From: Gammaproteobacteria bacterium | GTDB lineage: Bacteria > Pseudomonadota > Gammaproteobacteria > Pseudomonadales > Azotimanducaceae | Direction of reading: 5' to 3' | Assembly: GCA_002704225.1 (NCBI GenBank) | Contig: PAFU01000049.1 | Coordinates: forward strand, 36,803 to 100,802 | Length of the DNA stretch: 64,000 nucleotides | Shown: piece by piece, positions 17,289 to 26,826 of the stretch | Position numbering within the stretch: position 1 is the first letter of the stretch | How the letters are laid out: every line of letters starts with the position of its first letter | Position numbers and translations under genes: made by a program | The notes under the pieces: model-generated | Seen by the model: the letters and a program-made list of their open reading frames with translations, nothing else | Databases searched by the model: none | Told to the model about the DNA's origin: nothing

Positions 17289-19787
17289 ATGAGCAAGAGT
17301 CACCCACGTCACTCATCGAATCGTGCCCTATGGCACAGGGCCATTACCGCAGGCATCCAACCCTCACTCAGTGGCGATAAGATACTGCGACGGTCTGGCG
17401 ACCCGGCAGAAAGCAATCGGGCCGCACCCTCAATTGTTTATGTGCAACGCGGCCAATCATTGACTGATGCATTGATTGTCGACAAAGCCATCGCATCCAT
17501 TCGGAATGAAGAACAGGCCGGTTGGCCCAACTCACCGCTCGAGCCCCTAGCGTTCGATACCTGGCAGTTGCCAACAAGTACCATCGCCCTCGCCAAGCGT
17601 TTTGCCGGTCGAGTCACTATGCGCAAAGTACCAACGCAGCTCACCCAGCTAATCGAAACACCGGTCAGCGTACAAGCCAATGTGACCATCGTACCCGTCT
17701 GCGTTTTTTGGGGACGCAGCTGGTCTCCGAAGGACAGCTTCTTACGCAGCCTGACTTCCGAGCAACGCTCGACCACCGCGGGCTTCAAGCGCCTGCTTGG
17801 GCTCATCTTCAACCGTGGCGACGTACACGTCTGCTTTGGTAAACCTGTGTCCTTAGCGGAACTGGCCAATCATCAAAGAGGCGCAGACTTTGCGGTGCGC
17901 CGAGCGGCGCGGCTACTGCGCATGCGCTTTAAAGCGATGGAGTTCGTCACGCTCGGACCTGACCAATCCCATCGCAGAACCTTGTTAAATCAGGTCGTTA
18001 GAGCCAATCGGGTACGCAAAACCATTGATACTCTGCACGCCGAGAATGCTGCCGATCGCAGCCTGAGTCAGGCGAATCTGGATAAGAATGCGCTCAAGAT
18101 CGCCAGAACCATCGCATCGGATTTGACCTACAGCACGATTCGCGGCTTTTTGATTTTTCTGTCCTGGTTTTGGCGACGTATTTATGACGGCGTCAACGTG
18201 CAGGGTTTGGATGCCCTTCGCGCCTTAAACGAAACTCATACGTTGGTTTATGTACCGACACATCGCAGTCACATCGACTATTTGGTGCTGAGTTATTCAC
18301 TGTATATGAACGGCATCATGCTGCCACACATTGCCGCAGGCGATAATCTCAACATGCCTGTCTTAGGGAGACTGCTGCGTCAGGGCGGCGCCTTCTTCAT
18401 GCGCCGCAGCTTTCGCGATGACCCGCTGTACACGGCGGTTTTCGAGGAATATCTCTATCGCGTTCTCTCCAACGGCTACAGTGTGGAATTTTTCCCAGAA
18501 GGAGGACGAAGCCGAAGCGGTCGACTGCTGGCACCGAAGTTCGGTCTGCTCAAGCTGTGTCTGGAGAATCAGCGACGAGGTTTACCGAAGCCCCTTGCCT
18601 TTGTGCCCATCTACTTCGGCTATGAAAAAGTTGTCGAGAGTGGCAGTTACCTCAGCGAACTGCGGGGCAGTGCTAAGAGACAGGAACGTCTGATGGACCT
18701 GTTCACCAATATTCAGGTGATTCGCCAACACTTTGGTCGCCTGCAGGTTAACCTGGCACCAGCCATCAAGCTGGACGAATGGCTACAACAGGCCGACATC
18801 ACCCACCAATCAGCAGACCGGCAGCTAGAAGAACTGGGCCAGGCGATCATGCAGCGCATCAACCGGCAGGCAAGCGTCAATCCGGTCAATCTGGTGGCAC
18901 TCGCCATTACGCATCGAACTCACCTAACGCTGCAAGAGCACACGCTGACCAACCAGGTCGAGTGTTACCGAACGCTCAGCTTGGCACTTTACGGCGACGG
19001 CATTTTGACAGACAACGTTGAGGGGGCCGGCAGCGTGATCCGTCAGGTTGCCGCCTTGGGCTTTATCGACCGAGATCCGGAAGAAGCCTGGATCACTTGT
19101 TCACCCGGTGCAGCGACCCTGCTGACTTGGTACCGCAACAACGTACTGCACTTGTTTGCCCTGCCCGCGCTGATCGCCCTCTTGATTTCGCGCTCCACTG
19201 GAGGACTGGCCGAGCGAGCGCTGATCGAACAGGTCGCACTGATCTACCCGTACGTTGCCCAGGAACTCACCACCGACCCAGAACCAAATATCTCGGCGGC
19301 CCTGGATGCTCTGGAGGCACAGGGCCTTATCCGACGCAACGGGCAAATGCTCCTGCCGCCAAACAAACCCAGCGAGGCGTACGAACAGCTCGCGCAACTG
19401 GCCAGTTCGATATTGGAAATGTTGCAGCGCATGTACGTGGTGGTCTGTATCGCAACACAGCGTCCTCTCACGGCTGACGAGCTGAAATCACACAGCTTGG
19501 CAACGGCGAAAAAACTGGCACGACTGTTAGGCATCACCGGAGCAGAATTTTCAGAGGATCGACTGTTCGATGCCTTCCTTGACCGCCTGCTGGCAGCACA
19601 TCATATGACCCGAAACGAACGTGGACACCTCGTCGCGTCACCGCTGATGCACCAAGTCGCTGAGCGCGCGGCAGAGCAGATCATCGAACCGTCGGTCCAT
19701 CTGGCGTTACAGCGGGTGATCCAGAGCAGTCTTGGGGACATCACGCAGCCCCAAGATACACATCAAAACGAACACTCTTCCCCTTGA
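17289..19787 (+). CDS. plsB: Glycerol-3-phosphate 1-O-acyltransferase
   Basis: Inner-membrane enzyme acylating glycerol-3-phosphate at position 1, the first step of phospholipid synthesis. About 832 aa (E. coli 807). Acyltransferase motifs run in order: HRSHIDYLVLSY (the HX4D catalytic dyad), GAFFMRRSFRDD, EFFPEGGRSRSGR, and PLAFVPIYFGYEKV. I use the ATG at 17289 rather than the in-frame TTG at 17283; GAG elements lie 8-14 bases upstream. The last 47 bases overlap the 3' end of rsmJ on the other strand. Confidence 0.95.
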   Translation: MSKSHPRHSSNRALWHRAITAGIQPSLSGDKILRRSGDPAESNRAAPSIVYVQRGQSLTDALIVDKAIASIRNEEQAGWPNSPLEPLAFDTWQLPTSTIALAKRFAGRVTMRKVPTQLTQLIETPVSVQANVTIVPVCVFWGRSWSPKDSFLRSLTSEQRSTTAGFKRLLGLIFNRGDVHVCFGKPVSLAELANHQRGADFAVRRAARLLRMRFKAMEFVTLGPDQSHRRTLLNQVVRANRVRKTIDTLHAENAADRSLSQANLDKNALKIARTIASDLTYSTIRGFLIFLSWFWRRIYDGVNVQGLDALRALNETHTLVYVPTHRSHIDYLVLSYSLYMNGIMLPHIAAGDNLNMPVLGRLLRQGGAFFMRRSFRDDPLYTAVFEEYLYRVLSNGYSVEFFPEGGRSRSGRLLAPKFGLLKLCLENQRRGLPKPLAFVPIYFGYEKVVESGSYLSELRGSAKRQERLMDLFTNIQVIRQHFGRLQVNLAPAIKLDEWLQQADITHQSADRQLEELGQAIMQRINRQASVNPVNLVALAITHRTHLTLQEHTLTNQVECYRTLSLALYGDGILTDNVEGAGSVIRQVAALGFIDRDPEEAWITCSPGAATLLTWYRNNVLHLFALPALIALLISRSTGGLAERALIEQVALIYPYVAQELTTDPEPNISAALDALEAQGLIRRNGQMLLPPNKPSEAYEQLAQLASSILEMLQRMYVVVCIATQRPLTADELKSHSLATAKKLARLLGITGAEFSEDRLFDAFLDRLLAAHHMTRNERGHLVASPLMHQVAERAAEQIIEPSVHLALQRVIQSSLGDITQPQDTHQNEHSSP

Positions 19788-20499
19788 TCTGAAAGTCCAC
19801 CTGGCCTGTGACATCGTCCTTAAGTCGGCGCTTAACCACCACACGCCCCGAACACTGGGCTTTGGCCAACGCCAGCAGTTCCGCCAGTTCATCTTCAAGC
19901 TCGAGGCTCCCAGCCAACGGGTCTTCCGTTAACTGACGCAAATGCTGTAAACCCCGATTCGGCAGCGCCTTTTTGGCAATGCGGGGGAACATAGGGTCCA
20001 GCAGCACCACATCCCAGATCTTTGCCGGGGCTGTATCACCACCAGACGATCGACCTTGCAGGACATTGCTGGCTTGATCGCAGACCGTCTCGGTACGCGG
20101 AATATGCTGGGCGCGGTCATGCAGCAACATCCAGATTAGGCGGTCACGTTCTACCAAACACACCTGTGCACCCAACTGAGCGAGCAACAAGCCATCGCTG
20201 CCATAGCCAGCACAGGCATCCAAAACATCCAGACCCGTCAGATTGGAACCACAGGCTCTCGCCAATTCCGTGCGGCTGCCGCCCCTGCTCGCTCTGCGCA
20301 ACAGATCCGCATTAGAGGGTCGATAAGGTTGAGCATAACCGGGCATACAAAGCCACAGACCGGCATGATCGAGGTACAGTCCTGCCTCACTGACCACAGG
20401 AGCGCTCTGTGCGGGCTCTAAGCGACACCACGAGCCATAAAACGCCGCCTGCTCTGTTTGCTCGGGGCGGTGATACAGCACGGGGAGTGCCCTATTCAC
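19741..20499 (-). CDS. rsmJ: 16S rRNA (guanine1516-N2)-methyltransferase
   Basis: SAM-dependent methyltransferase modifying G1516 of 16S rRNA. 252 aa. The SAM-binding segment is VLDACAGYGSDGLLLAQLGA, and the probable catalytic motif is LLDPMFP, followed by KALPNRGLQHL. GTG start overlapping the tsaB stop by four bases (GTGA), so it is coupled to tsaB. Its 3' end overlaps plsB by 47 bases in convergent orientation. Confidence 0.9.
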   Translation of the reverse strand: MNRALPVLYHRPEQTEQAAFYGSWCRLEPAQSAPVVSEAGLYLDHAGLWLCMPGYAQPYRPSNADLLRRASRGGSRTELARACGSNLTGLDVLDACAGYGSDGLLLAQLGAQVCLVERDRLIWMLLHDRAQHIPRTETVCDQASNVLQGRSSGGDTAPAKIWDVVLLDPMFPRIAKKALPNRGLQHLRQLTEDPLAGSLELEDELAELLALAKAQCSGRVVVKRRLKDDVTGQVDFQIKGKSVRFDVYLGAA

Positions 20500-21209
20500 G
20501 TGACTGGGGTAGCCGCCGTGGTGCTTTTGCGCCAGGGCGAATCCCCCTCAACATAGATGGGAAGCGCCATTTCAGCCGGCTTCGATAACCCGTTTGCGTG
20601 CTCCTCACGCACGCGTTCAATCATCGCTATGGCGTTCATCTCGTTCTCGGTCTGGTCGGCAAACGGAATGTTTGCGTCTAACCACGTGGGGCGCGGCCCA
20701 AGCCCCTTAAGCTCTGTTACGGGAACCGGAAGTTCCGTCAGCCAATCGGGTGCCTCGGTATGGAGCCGATCCTCACGCAGCAGCGAAAGAGCGCTGCCCT
20801 CGGTTTGCTGGTAAACGGCCAAGTAAAACGCATCGGCCCGGCTAGGCACCACCGTCAGCCAACACTGCCGGTTGTCTGCCGACGATGGGCTGGCATGCAA
20901 GGCACTGCGCAACACAATCTCGGAACCGGGCATCGGTACGACACTCGCGCCGCTGGCCATGGCAATGCCCTGAGCCACAGAGGCCGCGATGCGCACACCG
21001 GTAAATGAACCCGGGCCGGCACCAAAACCAATCAGCTCGGTGTCGCGCGCCGCAATGCCAGCCTCTCGGTACAAGTCATCCAGCATGGGCAACACTTGCT
21101 CGTTATGGCGTCGCAACAGTTTTTCATGACGGCAGAACATCTGGTTCTGGTCCGCCAAGGCTAGGCTACAATAGGCCGTAGAAGTCTCAATACATAGGGT
21201 GACAGTCAT
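20496..21209 (-). CDS. tsaB: tRNA threonylcarbamoyladenosine synthesis protein TsaB
   Basis: Partner of TsaD and TsaE in making t6A37 on ANN-decoding tRNAs. 237 aa with the ASKHA-fold opening LCIETSTAYCSLAL, then RHNEQVLPMLDDL and GFGAGPGSFTGVRIAASVAQG, which is diagnostic. The frame is open 35 codons further upstream, but the family N-terminus begins at the ATG at 21209. That ATG lies directly against the TTG start of divergent moeA. Downstream it is coupled to rsmJ. Confidence 0.93.
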   Translation of the reverse strand: MTVTLCIETSTAYCSLALADQNQMFCRHEKLLRRHNEQVLPMLDDLYREAGIAARDTELIGFGAGPGSFTGVRIAASVAQGIAMASGASVVPMPGSEIVLRSALHASPSSADNRQCWLTVVPSRADAFYLAVYQQTEGSALSLLREDRLHTEAPDWLTELPVPVTELKGLGPRPTWLDANIPFADQTENEMNAIAMIERVREEHANGLSKPAEMALPIYVEGDSPWRKSTTAATPVT

Positions 21210-22468
21210 TGAACGAGCATAGCCAACCAATGGATTTGGAGGAAGCGCGAGAAGCATTATTCGCACAACTTGTCCCTCATTCCGCCAGCGAATGCATCCC
21301 CCTAGCTCAGGCACAGGGACGTATCACGGCGGAAGTCGTTAGGGCCCAGCTACCGCTCCCCCCCTTTCCAGCCTCCGCAATGGACGGATACGCACTGCGT
21401 CATCAAGACACAGCCAATCATGAGACATTTCGGATCGTTGGCCAAAGCCTCGCCGGACACCCCTACACCGGCTCGATCAAGGTAGGCGAATGCGCGCGCA
21501 TCTTTACCGGCGCCGTGGTACCCGACGGGGCCGATTTGATCGTGCTGCAGGAACAGGTGGCCGAAGTCATCACGGACGAAAACGGCGACAAAATCGTTCG
21601 CTTTGTACCTCACGAAGCCGACGAAGATTACATTCGGCCTGTCGGCAATGACGTTCAGATGGGACATCCGATGACTCAGCCAGGCGACAGGCTTTCGCCC
21701 CTATTACTCGGTGCGCTGGCGGCGGCTGGCGTTTGCGAAATCAGGGTGTATCGGCGTCCCAAGGTAGGTGTTTTCTCCAGTGGCGACGAGCTACGAGATC
21801 CGGGCACGCCGCCTGACGCGCTGACCCTAGGCCAGATCTACGATTCCAATCGTTTCACCCTGACCAGTTTACTGCGGCATCTGCCGATCGAGCTGATTGC
21901 GCTGGATCGGCTGCCAGACGACCCGGATGCGGTCGAAGAGGCGCTGACCGAAGCGAGTCGCCGCTGCGATATGCTCATCACCAGTGGCGGGGTATCCGTT
22001 GGCGATGCCGACTTTATCGGTGCCACCATCGCGCGCTTGGGTGAGCTGTCTTTTTGGCGCCTGAATCTGAAACCGGGCAAACCGCTCGCTTTCGGCAACA
22101 TTGGGGAGTGCTGGATTTTTGGCCTACCCGGCAACCCAGTATCGACCATTGTGACCTGTCTGCTGTTGGTGATGCCCAGTCTGCAGGTTCTCTGCGGCAC
22201 GATACCCAAACCACTGCTGCGCATCCCAGCGACGTTGAGCAGCCCGGTATCGCATCGTCCGGGACGGGCAGAATACCAACGCGGCATCTACAGCCAGAAC
22301 GAGCCGTCAAGCTCTGCGCTGAGTGTTAAACATACTGGGGATCAGGGCTCCAATCGCCTCAGCACCTTTGCCGGAGCGAATTGTTTGATTGAAATACCCA
22401 AGGACAGTGGCGACTTAGCCGTCGGAGCAGACGTGAATGTTCTGCCCCTGAGTGACCTGCTGGCTTAA
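21209..22468 (+). CDS. moeA: Molybdopterin molybdenumtransferase
   Basis: Inserts molybdenum into adenylylated molybdopterin. 419 aa, the length of E. coli MoeA (411). Motifs: PPFPASAMDGYALR, FTGAVVPDGADLIVLQEQ, VGVFSSGDEL, ITSGGVSVGDADF, LKPGKPLAFG and GLPGNPVSTI. The likely start is TTG at 21209, with AGGGTGA about 7 bases upstream; an ATG at 21230 is the alternative and has poor ribosome-binding context. No molybdoenzyme or other moa/mob gene is in the window. Confidence 0.95.
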   Translation: MNEHSQPMDLEEAREALFAQLVPHSASECIPLAQAQGRITAEVVRAQLPLPPFPASAMDGYALRHQDTANHETFRIVGQSLAGHPYTGSIKVGECARIFTGAVVPDGADLIVLQEQVAEVITDENGDKIVRFVPHEADEDYIRPVGNDVQMGHPMTQPGDRLSPLLLGALAAAGVCEIRVYRRPKVGVFSSGDELRDPGTPPDALTLGQIYDSNRFTLTSLLRHLPIELIALDRLPDDPDAVEEALTEASRRCDMLITSGGVSVGDADFIGATIARLGELSFWRLNLKPGKPLAFGNIGECWIFGLPGNPVSTIVTCLLLVMPSLQVLCGTIPKPLLRIPATLSSPVSHRPGRAEYQRGIYSQNEPSSSALSVKHTGDQGSNRLSTFAGANCLIEIPKDSGDLAVGADVNVLPLSDLLA

Positions 22469-22490
22469 ACAACCAGCCAGAGCTTGATGG

Positions 22491-23126
22491 CTAGGCCAAT
22501 CCCTGAGCGATGGCATGCTGAATGTCTTCAACCGCCCCGCTGCCGTCGATTTCAACGTATTTCAGCGTCTGTTTGGCGCTGTAATAGGCCACCAGTGGCT
22601 GGGTCTGCTCGTAATAAACCGACAAACGCTCGCGCACGGTACTCTCGGTATCGTCCTCACGCTGTTGTAGGGCTTCGCCGGTAATATCGTCCACCCCGTC
22701 CTGCTTAGGCGGATTGTAGACCACGTGATAAACACGACCAGATCCCGGATGCACCCGACGACCGGTAATACGCTTTACCAACTCGTCGTCTTGAACCTGA
22801 ATTTCCACCACCGCATCGATGGGAATACCTGCGTCGTCCATAGCCTGAGCCTGGGGAATCGTTCGCGGGAAGCCATCGAAGAGAAAGCCGTTTGCACAGT
22901 CGTCGGCCTGAATGCGTTCCTTGACCAAATCAATGATGATGTCATCAGAGACCAATGCGCCAGAATCCATGACTGCTTTGACACGATTGCCCAGTTCGCT
23001 GCCGGAACCCACTGCCGCTCGCAGCATATCGCCGGTTGAAATCTGGGGTATGCCCAAGGAATCTTTGATGAATTGGGCTTGTGTTCCCTTGCCTGCACCG
23101 GGTGGTCCCAGCAGTATGATTCTCAC
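22491..23126 (-). CDS. adk: Adenylate kinase
   Basis: Interconverts ATP + AMP and 2 ADP. 211 aa, long-LID type. P-loop GPPGAGKGT at residues 7-15, AMP-binding [10 protein letters not shown] and GFPRTIPQA, and the LID with [19 protein letters not shown], which lacks the zinc cysteines. GTG start behind a good AGGAG. Convergent with moeA (22 bases between stops), with a 131-base gap upstream to the relA stop. Confidence 0.98.
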   Translation of the reverse strand: MRIILLGPPGAGKGTQAQFIKDSLGIPQISTGDMLRAAVGSGSELGNRVKAVMDSGALVSDDIIIDLVKERIQADDCANGFLFDGFPRTIPQAQAMDDAGIPIDAVVEIQVQDDELVKRITGRRVHPGSGRVYHVVYNPPKQDGVDDITGEALQQREDDTESTVRERLSVYYEQTQPLVAYYSAKQTLKYVEIDGSGAVEDIQHAIAQGLA

Positions 23127-23257
23127 TATGTTCTCCTACAAATTGCCTATACCGAAGCCTGCTTGCCCGGTCCCTCTGCACCCACGATTGATTCGCATGC
23201 GCGGCCGCGTACTGTACCTGAAATACCCCGCACGCGGACACGGTTGCCTTTGCAAAG

Positions 23258-25261
23258 CTAACGATTCACCACGGCGGGATAGCGCACGACTTGCACGATA
23301 CCTCGCAGATAGCTCAAGTGACTGAGCAACTCCAAGCAGGCCAGCCAGTCAGAAAGGGTCACCTCAACCTTGATCACTGCCATTTCTTCTTCCATCACTT
23401 CGCCGGACGCTTTGGCGATGGGCAAACCCTGATCCGCCAGCAAGGCCGTGATATCTCGCAGCAAGCTTTCGCGATTTTTCGCCGTAATCTCAAATCCGCA
23501 ACGCAGCGGAAACACCAACTCAGCCCCTTCGCGATTATCGCGCCAAAGCCCCAAGGTATCGGCCAGACCGGACTCAGTGAGCATACGATTTGCCAGTGAA
23601 ATATAACTGTGCTGGCCCAGCGCGACGGCAACGCAGAATGCATTCACATCAGCGTAGTCAAGCACACTCGCCAAATGCTCAAAAGCCTCATCAGACAGCG
23701 TCGATGCGCCAACACCGGCTACCACGTTCTGCAAAATGCTTTTGCCGCGCCGAGCGCTTTTCATCTGGCTGTCGCTGCGGAAAAAAGCCGCAACGCTGGC
23801 CTTGGCACGGTGACTACGCATGTAGCCCAAGCGTGGCTCAAGCCACGCTCTATGAGGTCTGACCGGCCCACCAGATATGATCTCGACCTTCTCACCGGTT
23901 TTCAGTGGCGTTCTTACCGGTGCCCATTCGCCATTGATGTACCCGCCGGTACAGGTATGCCCCAGTTCTGTATGGATACGGTAAGCGAAGTCTAAGACCG
24001 TCGAGCCGGCGGCCAGATCCAACACATGCCCCCTAGGCGTGGAAACGTATATACGGTTTTCGCTGACACGCTGAGCCAGCAGGTCGGGGAGGCTTTCGAT
24101 GCCGTTTAGGGTTTCGTGCCAATCAATGACTTGCCGCAGCCAATCCATTTTTTCCGCGTAGCCGCTGGAGTCGGCATCGTCGCCACCCTCTTTGTACGCC
24201 CAATGGGCGCATACACCCAACTCAGCATTTTCATGCATCGCACGGGTTCTGATTTGCACTTCTAAGGAACGGCCGTCGTCAAACGTTATGGCGGTGTGAA
24301 TGCTTTGGTAGCCATTTTCCTTGGGTACCGCGATGTAATCATCGAACTCACTGGGTACATGGGCCCACGTACTGTGAATGATCCCAAGCGCGCCATAACA
24401 ATTGGCCAGGTCATCGACGATAATCCGCACCGCACGTACATCGTGCACATCTTCCAGCGGAATATTTTTGGACTGCATCTTGCGCCAGATACTGAATATG
24501 TTCTTCGCCCGGCCCTTGATTTGCGCCTTGATGCCCGCCTGCTCAAGTCGCTGCTGAATGACCTGAACCAGCTCTTTGACCTGTGCTTCCCGTTCTTGGC
24601 GCCGACGTTTGAGCTGCTTGGCAATACCCAGGTAGATGTCCTCGCGCAGGTAACGCAGCGACAGATCTTCTAGCTCCCACTTGAGCTGCCACATCCCCAT
24701 GCGATTCGCCAATGGCGCAAAAACACTCGCCGCTTCTTGGGCGATGCGACGTTGACGTGCCTCATCGTAATGTTTGGCGCCACGCAGTGCCTGAACGCGC
24801 TCCGCCAGCTTGATCACCGCGACACGAAAATCTTGAATCAGTGAGACCAACATGCGTTTGATGTTCTCCACCTGACGATCCTTTTCGCCAGCGAGCGAGG
24901 ACTCATCCGACACGTCCAGCAAACTCGATGTGGCCAGAGCCGCCACGCTCGTACACAGCTTTGTCGCCTCGGCGCCAACCTGTTCGGTCAACGCCGCTTC
25001 ATCGAAGCGATTCTTACGAAACCCCGAATAGGTCAGTGCGGCTAGCACAGCCGGCTGATCCAACCGAAGATCAGCGACCATTTCCGCCAGCTCCAAGCTT
25101 TGCAGCAACAGCTCATCGCCATAGCCCGCGAGCCAATGGGTATTTTCCACAAGAACGGATTCATCTAACCGATCGTGAGCCTGACCAATGCGCGCGCACC
25201 ATTGCACGGTGTCTACGCCGCCATCGGGTAACAATGGAACTTCAGTACTAACGCTTACCAT
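23258..25261 (-). CDS. relA: GTP pyrophosphokinase RelA ((p)ppGpp synthetase)
   Basis: Ribosome-associated stringent-response synthetase. 667 aa, shorter than E. coli RelA (744). The synthetase domain has EFDDYIAVPKENGYQSIHT at about 305-322; the EFDD form is the RelA-type acidic motif, whereas SpoT has RFKD. The N-terminal hydrolase domain has no HDxxED motif, so it should be synthetase only. TGS domain (STPRGHVLDLAAGSTVLDFAY) and a C-terminal ACT domain are present. ATG start. It follows rlmD on the same strand, the pairing seen in E. coli. Confidence 0.95.
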   Translation of the reverse strand: MVSVSTEVPLLPDGGVDTVQWCARIGQAHDRLDESVLVENTHWLAGYGDELLLQSLELAEMVADLRLDQPAVLAALTYSGFRKNRFDEAALTEQVGAEATKLCTSVAALATSSLLDVSDESSLAGEKDRQVENIKRMLVSLIQDFRVAVIKLAERVQALRGAKHYDEARQRRIAQEAASVFAPLANRMGMWQLKWELEDLSLRYLREDIYLGIAKQLKRRRQEREAQVKELVQVIQQRLEQAGIKAQIKGRAKNIFSIWRKMQSKNIPLEDVHDVRAVRIIVDDLANCYGALGIIHSTWAHVPSEFDDYIAVPKENGYQSIHTAITFDDGRSLEVQIRTRAMHENAELGVCAHWAYKEGGDDADSSGYAEKMDWLRQVIDWHETLNGIESLPDLLAQRVSENRIYVSTPRGHVLDLAAGSTVLDFAYRIHTELGHTCTGGYINGEWAPVRTPLKTGEKVEIISGGPVRPHRAWLEPRLGYMRSHRAKASVAAFFRSDSQMKSARRGKSILQNVVAGVGASTLSDEAFEHLASVLDYADVNAFCVAVALGQHSYISLANRMLTESGLADTLGLWRDNREGAELVFPLRCGFEITAKNRESLLRDITALLADQGLPIAKASGEVMEEEMAVIKVEVTLSDWLACLELLSHLSYLRGIVQVVRYPAVVNR

Positions 25262-25327
25262 AAATCCATCACGCTCATGAAAAACACGCTCTTCGGGAAA
25301 CCACGGCCCTCGTCACCGCACCGACAG

Positions 25328-26722
25328 TCAATCCGACCGGGCCACCGCGGCACGAACAAATCGGCCGACGGTTTCTACGTGAGCTGTTCCGGGAAACATA
25401 TCGTACACACCTACCTGTTCCAACACATACCCCTTTGCTTCCAGCCGTTTGGCGTCTTCGGCAAAGGTCACTGGATTACAGGAGACATAGACAATCTGCT
25501 TGAGCGAGGGAATGCCCGCCCATCCGTCCAGATTCGGGCCGGCACCGCTACGCGGCGGATCCAAGATCAACGCATCGGGCGACTGGGAAAAATGTTCAAA
25601 GCGCGCATTGATACTGCTGCCCGATGGCGCCGTCTCGTCTGACTCATCCGTCGCCGAAACCAATGCGCCTCCTTCACCGTATAAGTCTTCGGCGTAAAAA
25701 GCGCTGGCATGATCCACACGGTTCACTCGTGCGTTTTCCTTAGCCATCTCTACCGCTTCTTCGCTGGCTTCAATGCCCACGGCCCGAGCACCTGCCCGGG
25801 CCAAGGGCAAGGTAAAGTTGCCGATGCCGCAAAACATATCCACGACCACCTGACCGCGCACGTTGCCAAGATACCCCATCACCGTCCGCACCAACTCACG
25901 GTTCATCGGCGCGTTGACCTGAGTGAAATAGTGCGGGTAGAAACCTATGGTGAGTCCGTATTCCGGTATCTGATAGTGCAACAGGCTCATCTGCTGCCGA
26001 TTTTTCGCGATTGGCGTCAGGGTGTCGTAACCCTTGCTTTGCATCAGCACCTCGACTCGGCTGTCCGTTTCAAACCCTTGCCATAGGGCCACGTCGGCAT
26101 CAGTCAGCGGCTGCAGGTGCCGAACAATCACAGCACAGCCAGAGTCGCCCTGGGCCAACTCGATTTGCGGAATCGTCTTCGGGTCGGACATCTTTCCAAT
26201 GGATGCTTTGAGCGGCGGTATCAGCTTCGAGAGCTCCGGCGTCAAGGTGAGACACGCATCGATACGGGCGACGCGATTGCTGAAGGACTCGCGAAAACCG
26301 ACCAACACAGATTCGCCAACCACCCGCACACCCAGGCGGGCCTTGCGTCGATAACCCAAACGCAGCAATGCAACTGGCTCACGCCAGCGCTGGGGCTCGA
26401 TGCCCTGTGCGGCCAGTTGATCGGCGAGTTGCCCTTGTTTGTGCCTTAACTGGGCGGCAGGTGCCATATGATGGGTCGCACAGCCCCCACAGCGAGGAAA
26501 GTACGGGCACGGAGACGGTACCCGGTCACTGCTGACATGATCCAACGGCTGACCGTCAGCAAAGCGCTGACCGCCCCGCCGTTTCAATATGCGCGCGCGA
26601 ACGGTTTCGCCCGGCAGCGCATTACGCACCCACACCGGCCGTTCGTTGTGCGTACCTCCACCTGAGCCTTGTTCAGACAAGGTCGAGATTTCAATTTCAA
26701 TTTCCGTCGGCTGCTTAGGCAA
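25328..26722 (-). CDS. rlmD: 23S rRNA (uracil1939-C5)-methyltransferase
   Basis: Iron-sulfur, SAM-dependent methyltransferase for U1939 of 23S rRNA. 464 aa. N-terminal TRAM domain (about residues 5-65), 4Fe-4S cysteines C72, C78 and C81 in CPYFPRCGGC with a fourth in RIDACLTL, SAM motif VVDMFCGIGNFTLPLA, DPPRSGAG and the catalytic Cys in YVSCNPVTFA. The start is TTG at 26722, with AGGA 7 bases upstream and no better ATG. A 66-base gap separates it from relA downstream. Confidence 0.94.
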   Translation of the reverse strand: MPKQPTEIEIEISTLSEQGSGGGTHNERPVWVRNALPGETVRARILKRRGGQRFADGQPLDHVSSDRVPSPCPYFPRCGGCATHHMAPAAQLRHKQGQLADQLAAQGIEPQRWREPVALLRLGYRRKARLGVRVVGESVLVGFRESFSNRVARIDACLTLTPELSKLIPPLKASIGKMSDPKTIPQIELAQGDSGCAVIVRHLQPLTDADVALWQGFETDSRVEVLMQSKGYDTLTPIAKNRQQMSLLHYQIPEYGLTIGFYPHYFTQVNAPMNRELVRTVMGYLGNVRGQVVVDMFCGIGNFTLPLARAGARAVGIEASEEAVEMAKENARVNRVDHASAFYAEDLYGEGGALVSATDESDETAPSGSSINARFEHFSQSPDALILDPPRSGAGPNLDGWAGIPSLKQIVYVSCNPVTFAEDAKRLEAKGYVLEQVGVYDMFPGTAHVETVGRFVRAAVARSD

Positions 26723-26826
26723 AATATTTCCTACTGTGAGTCATAGAGCACTGATGGCTTGTCGTTAAAACTGACGATATTTCTTAGTGCACAAGAAAGA
26801 TCAACATGTTGCGTTGAGTTCCAGCC

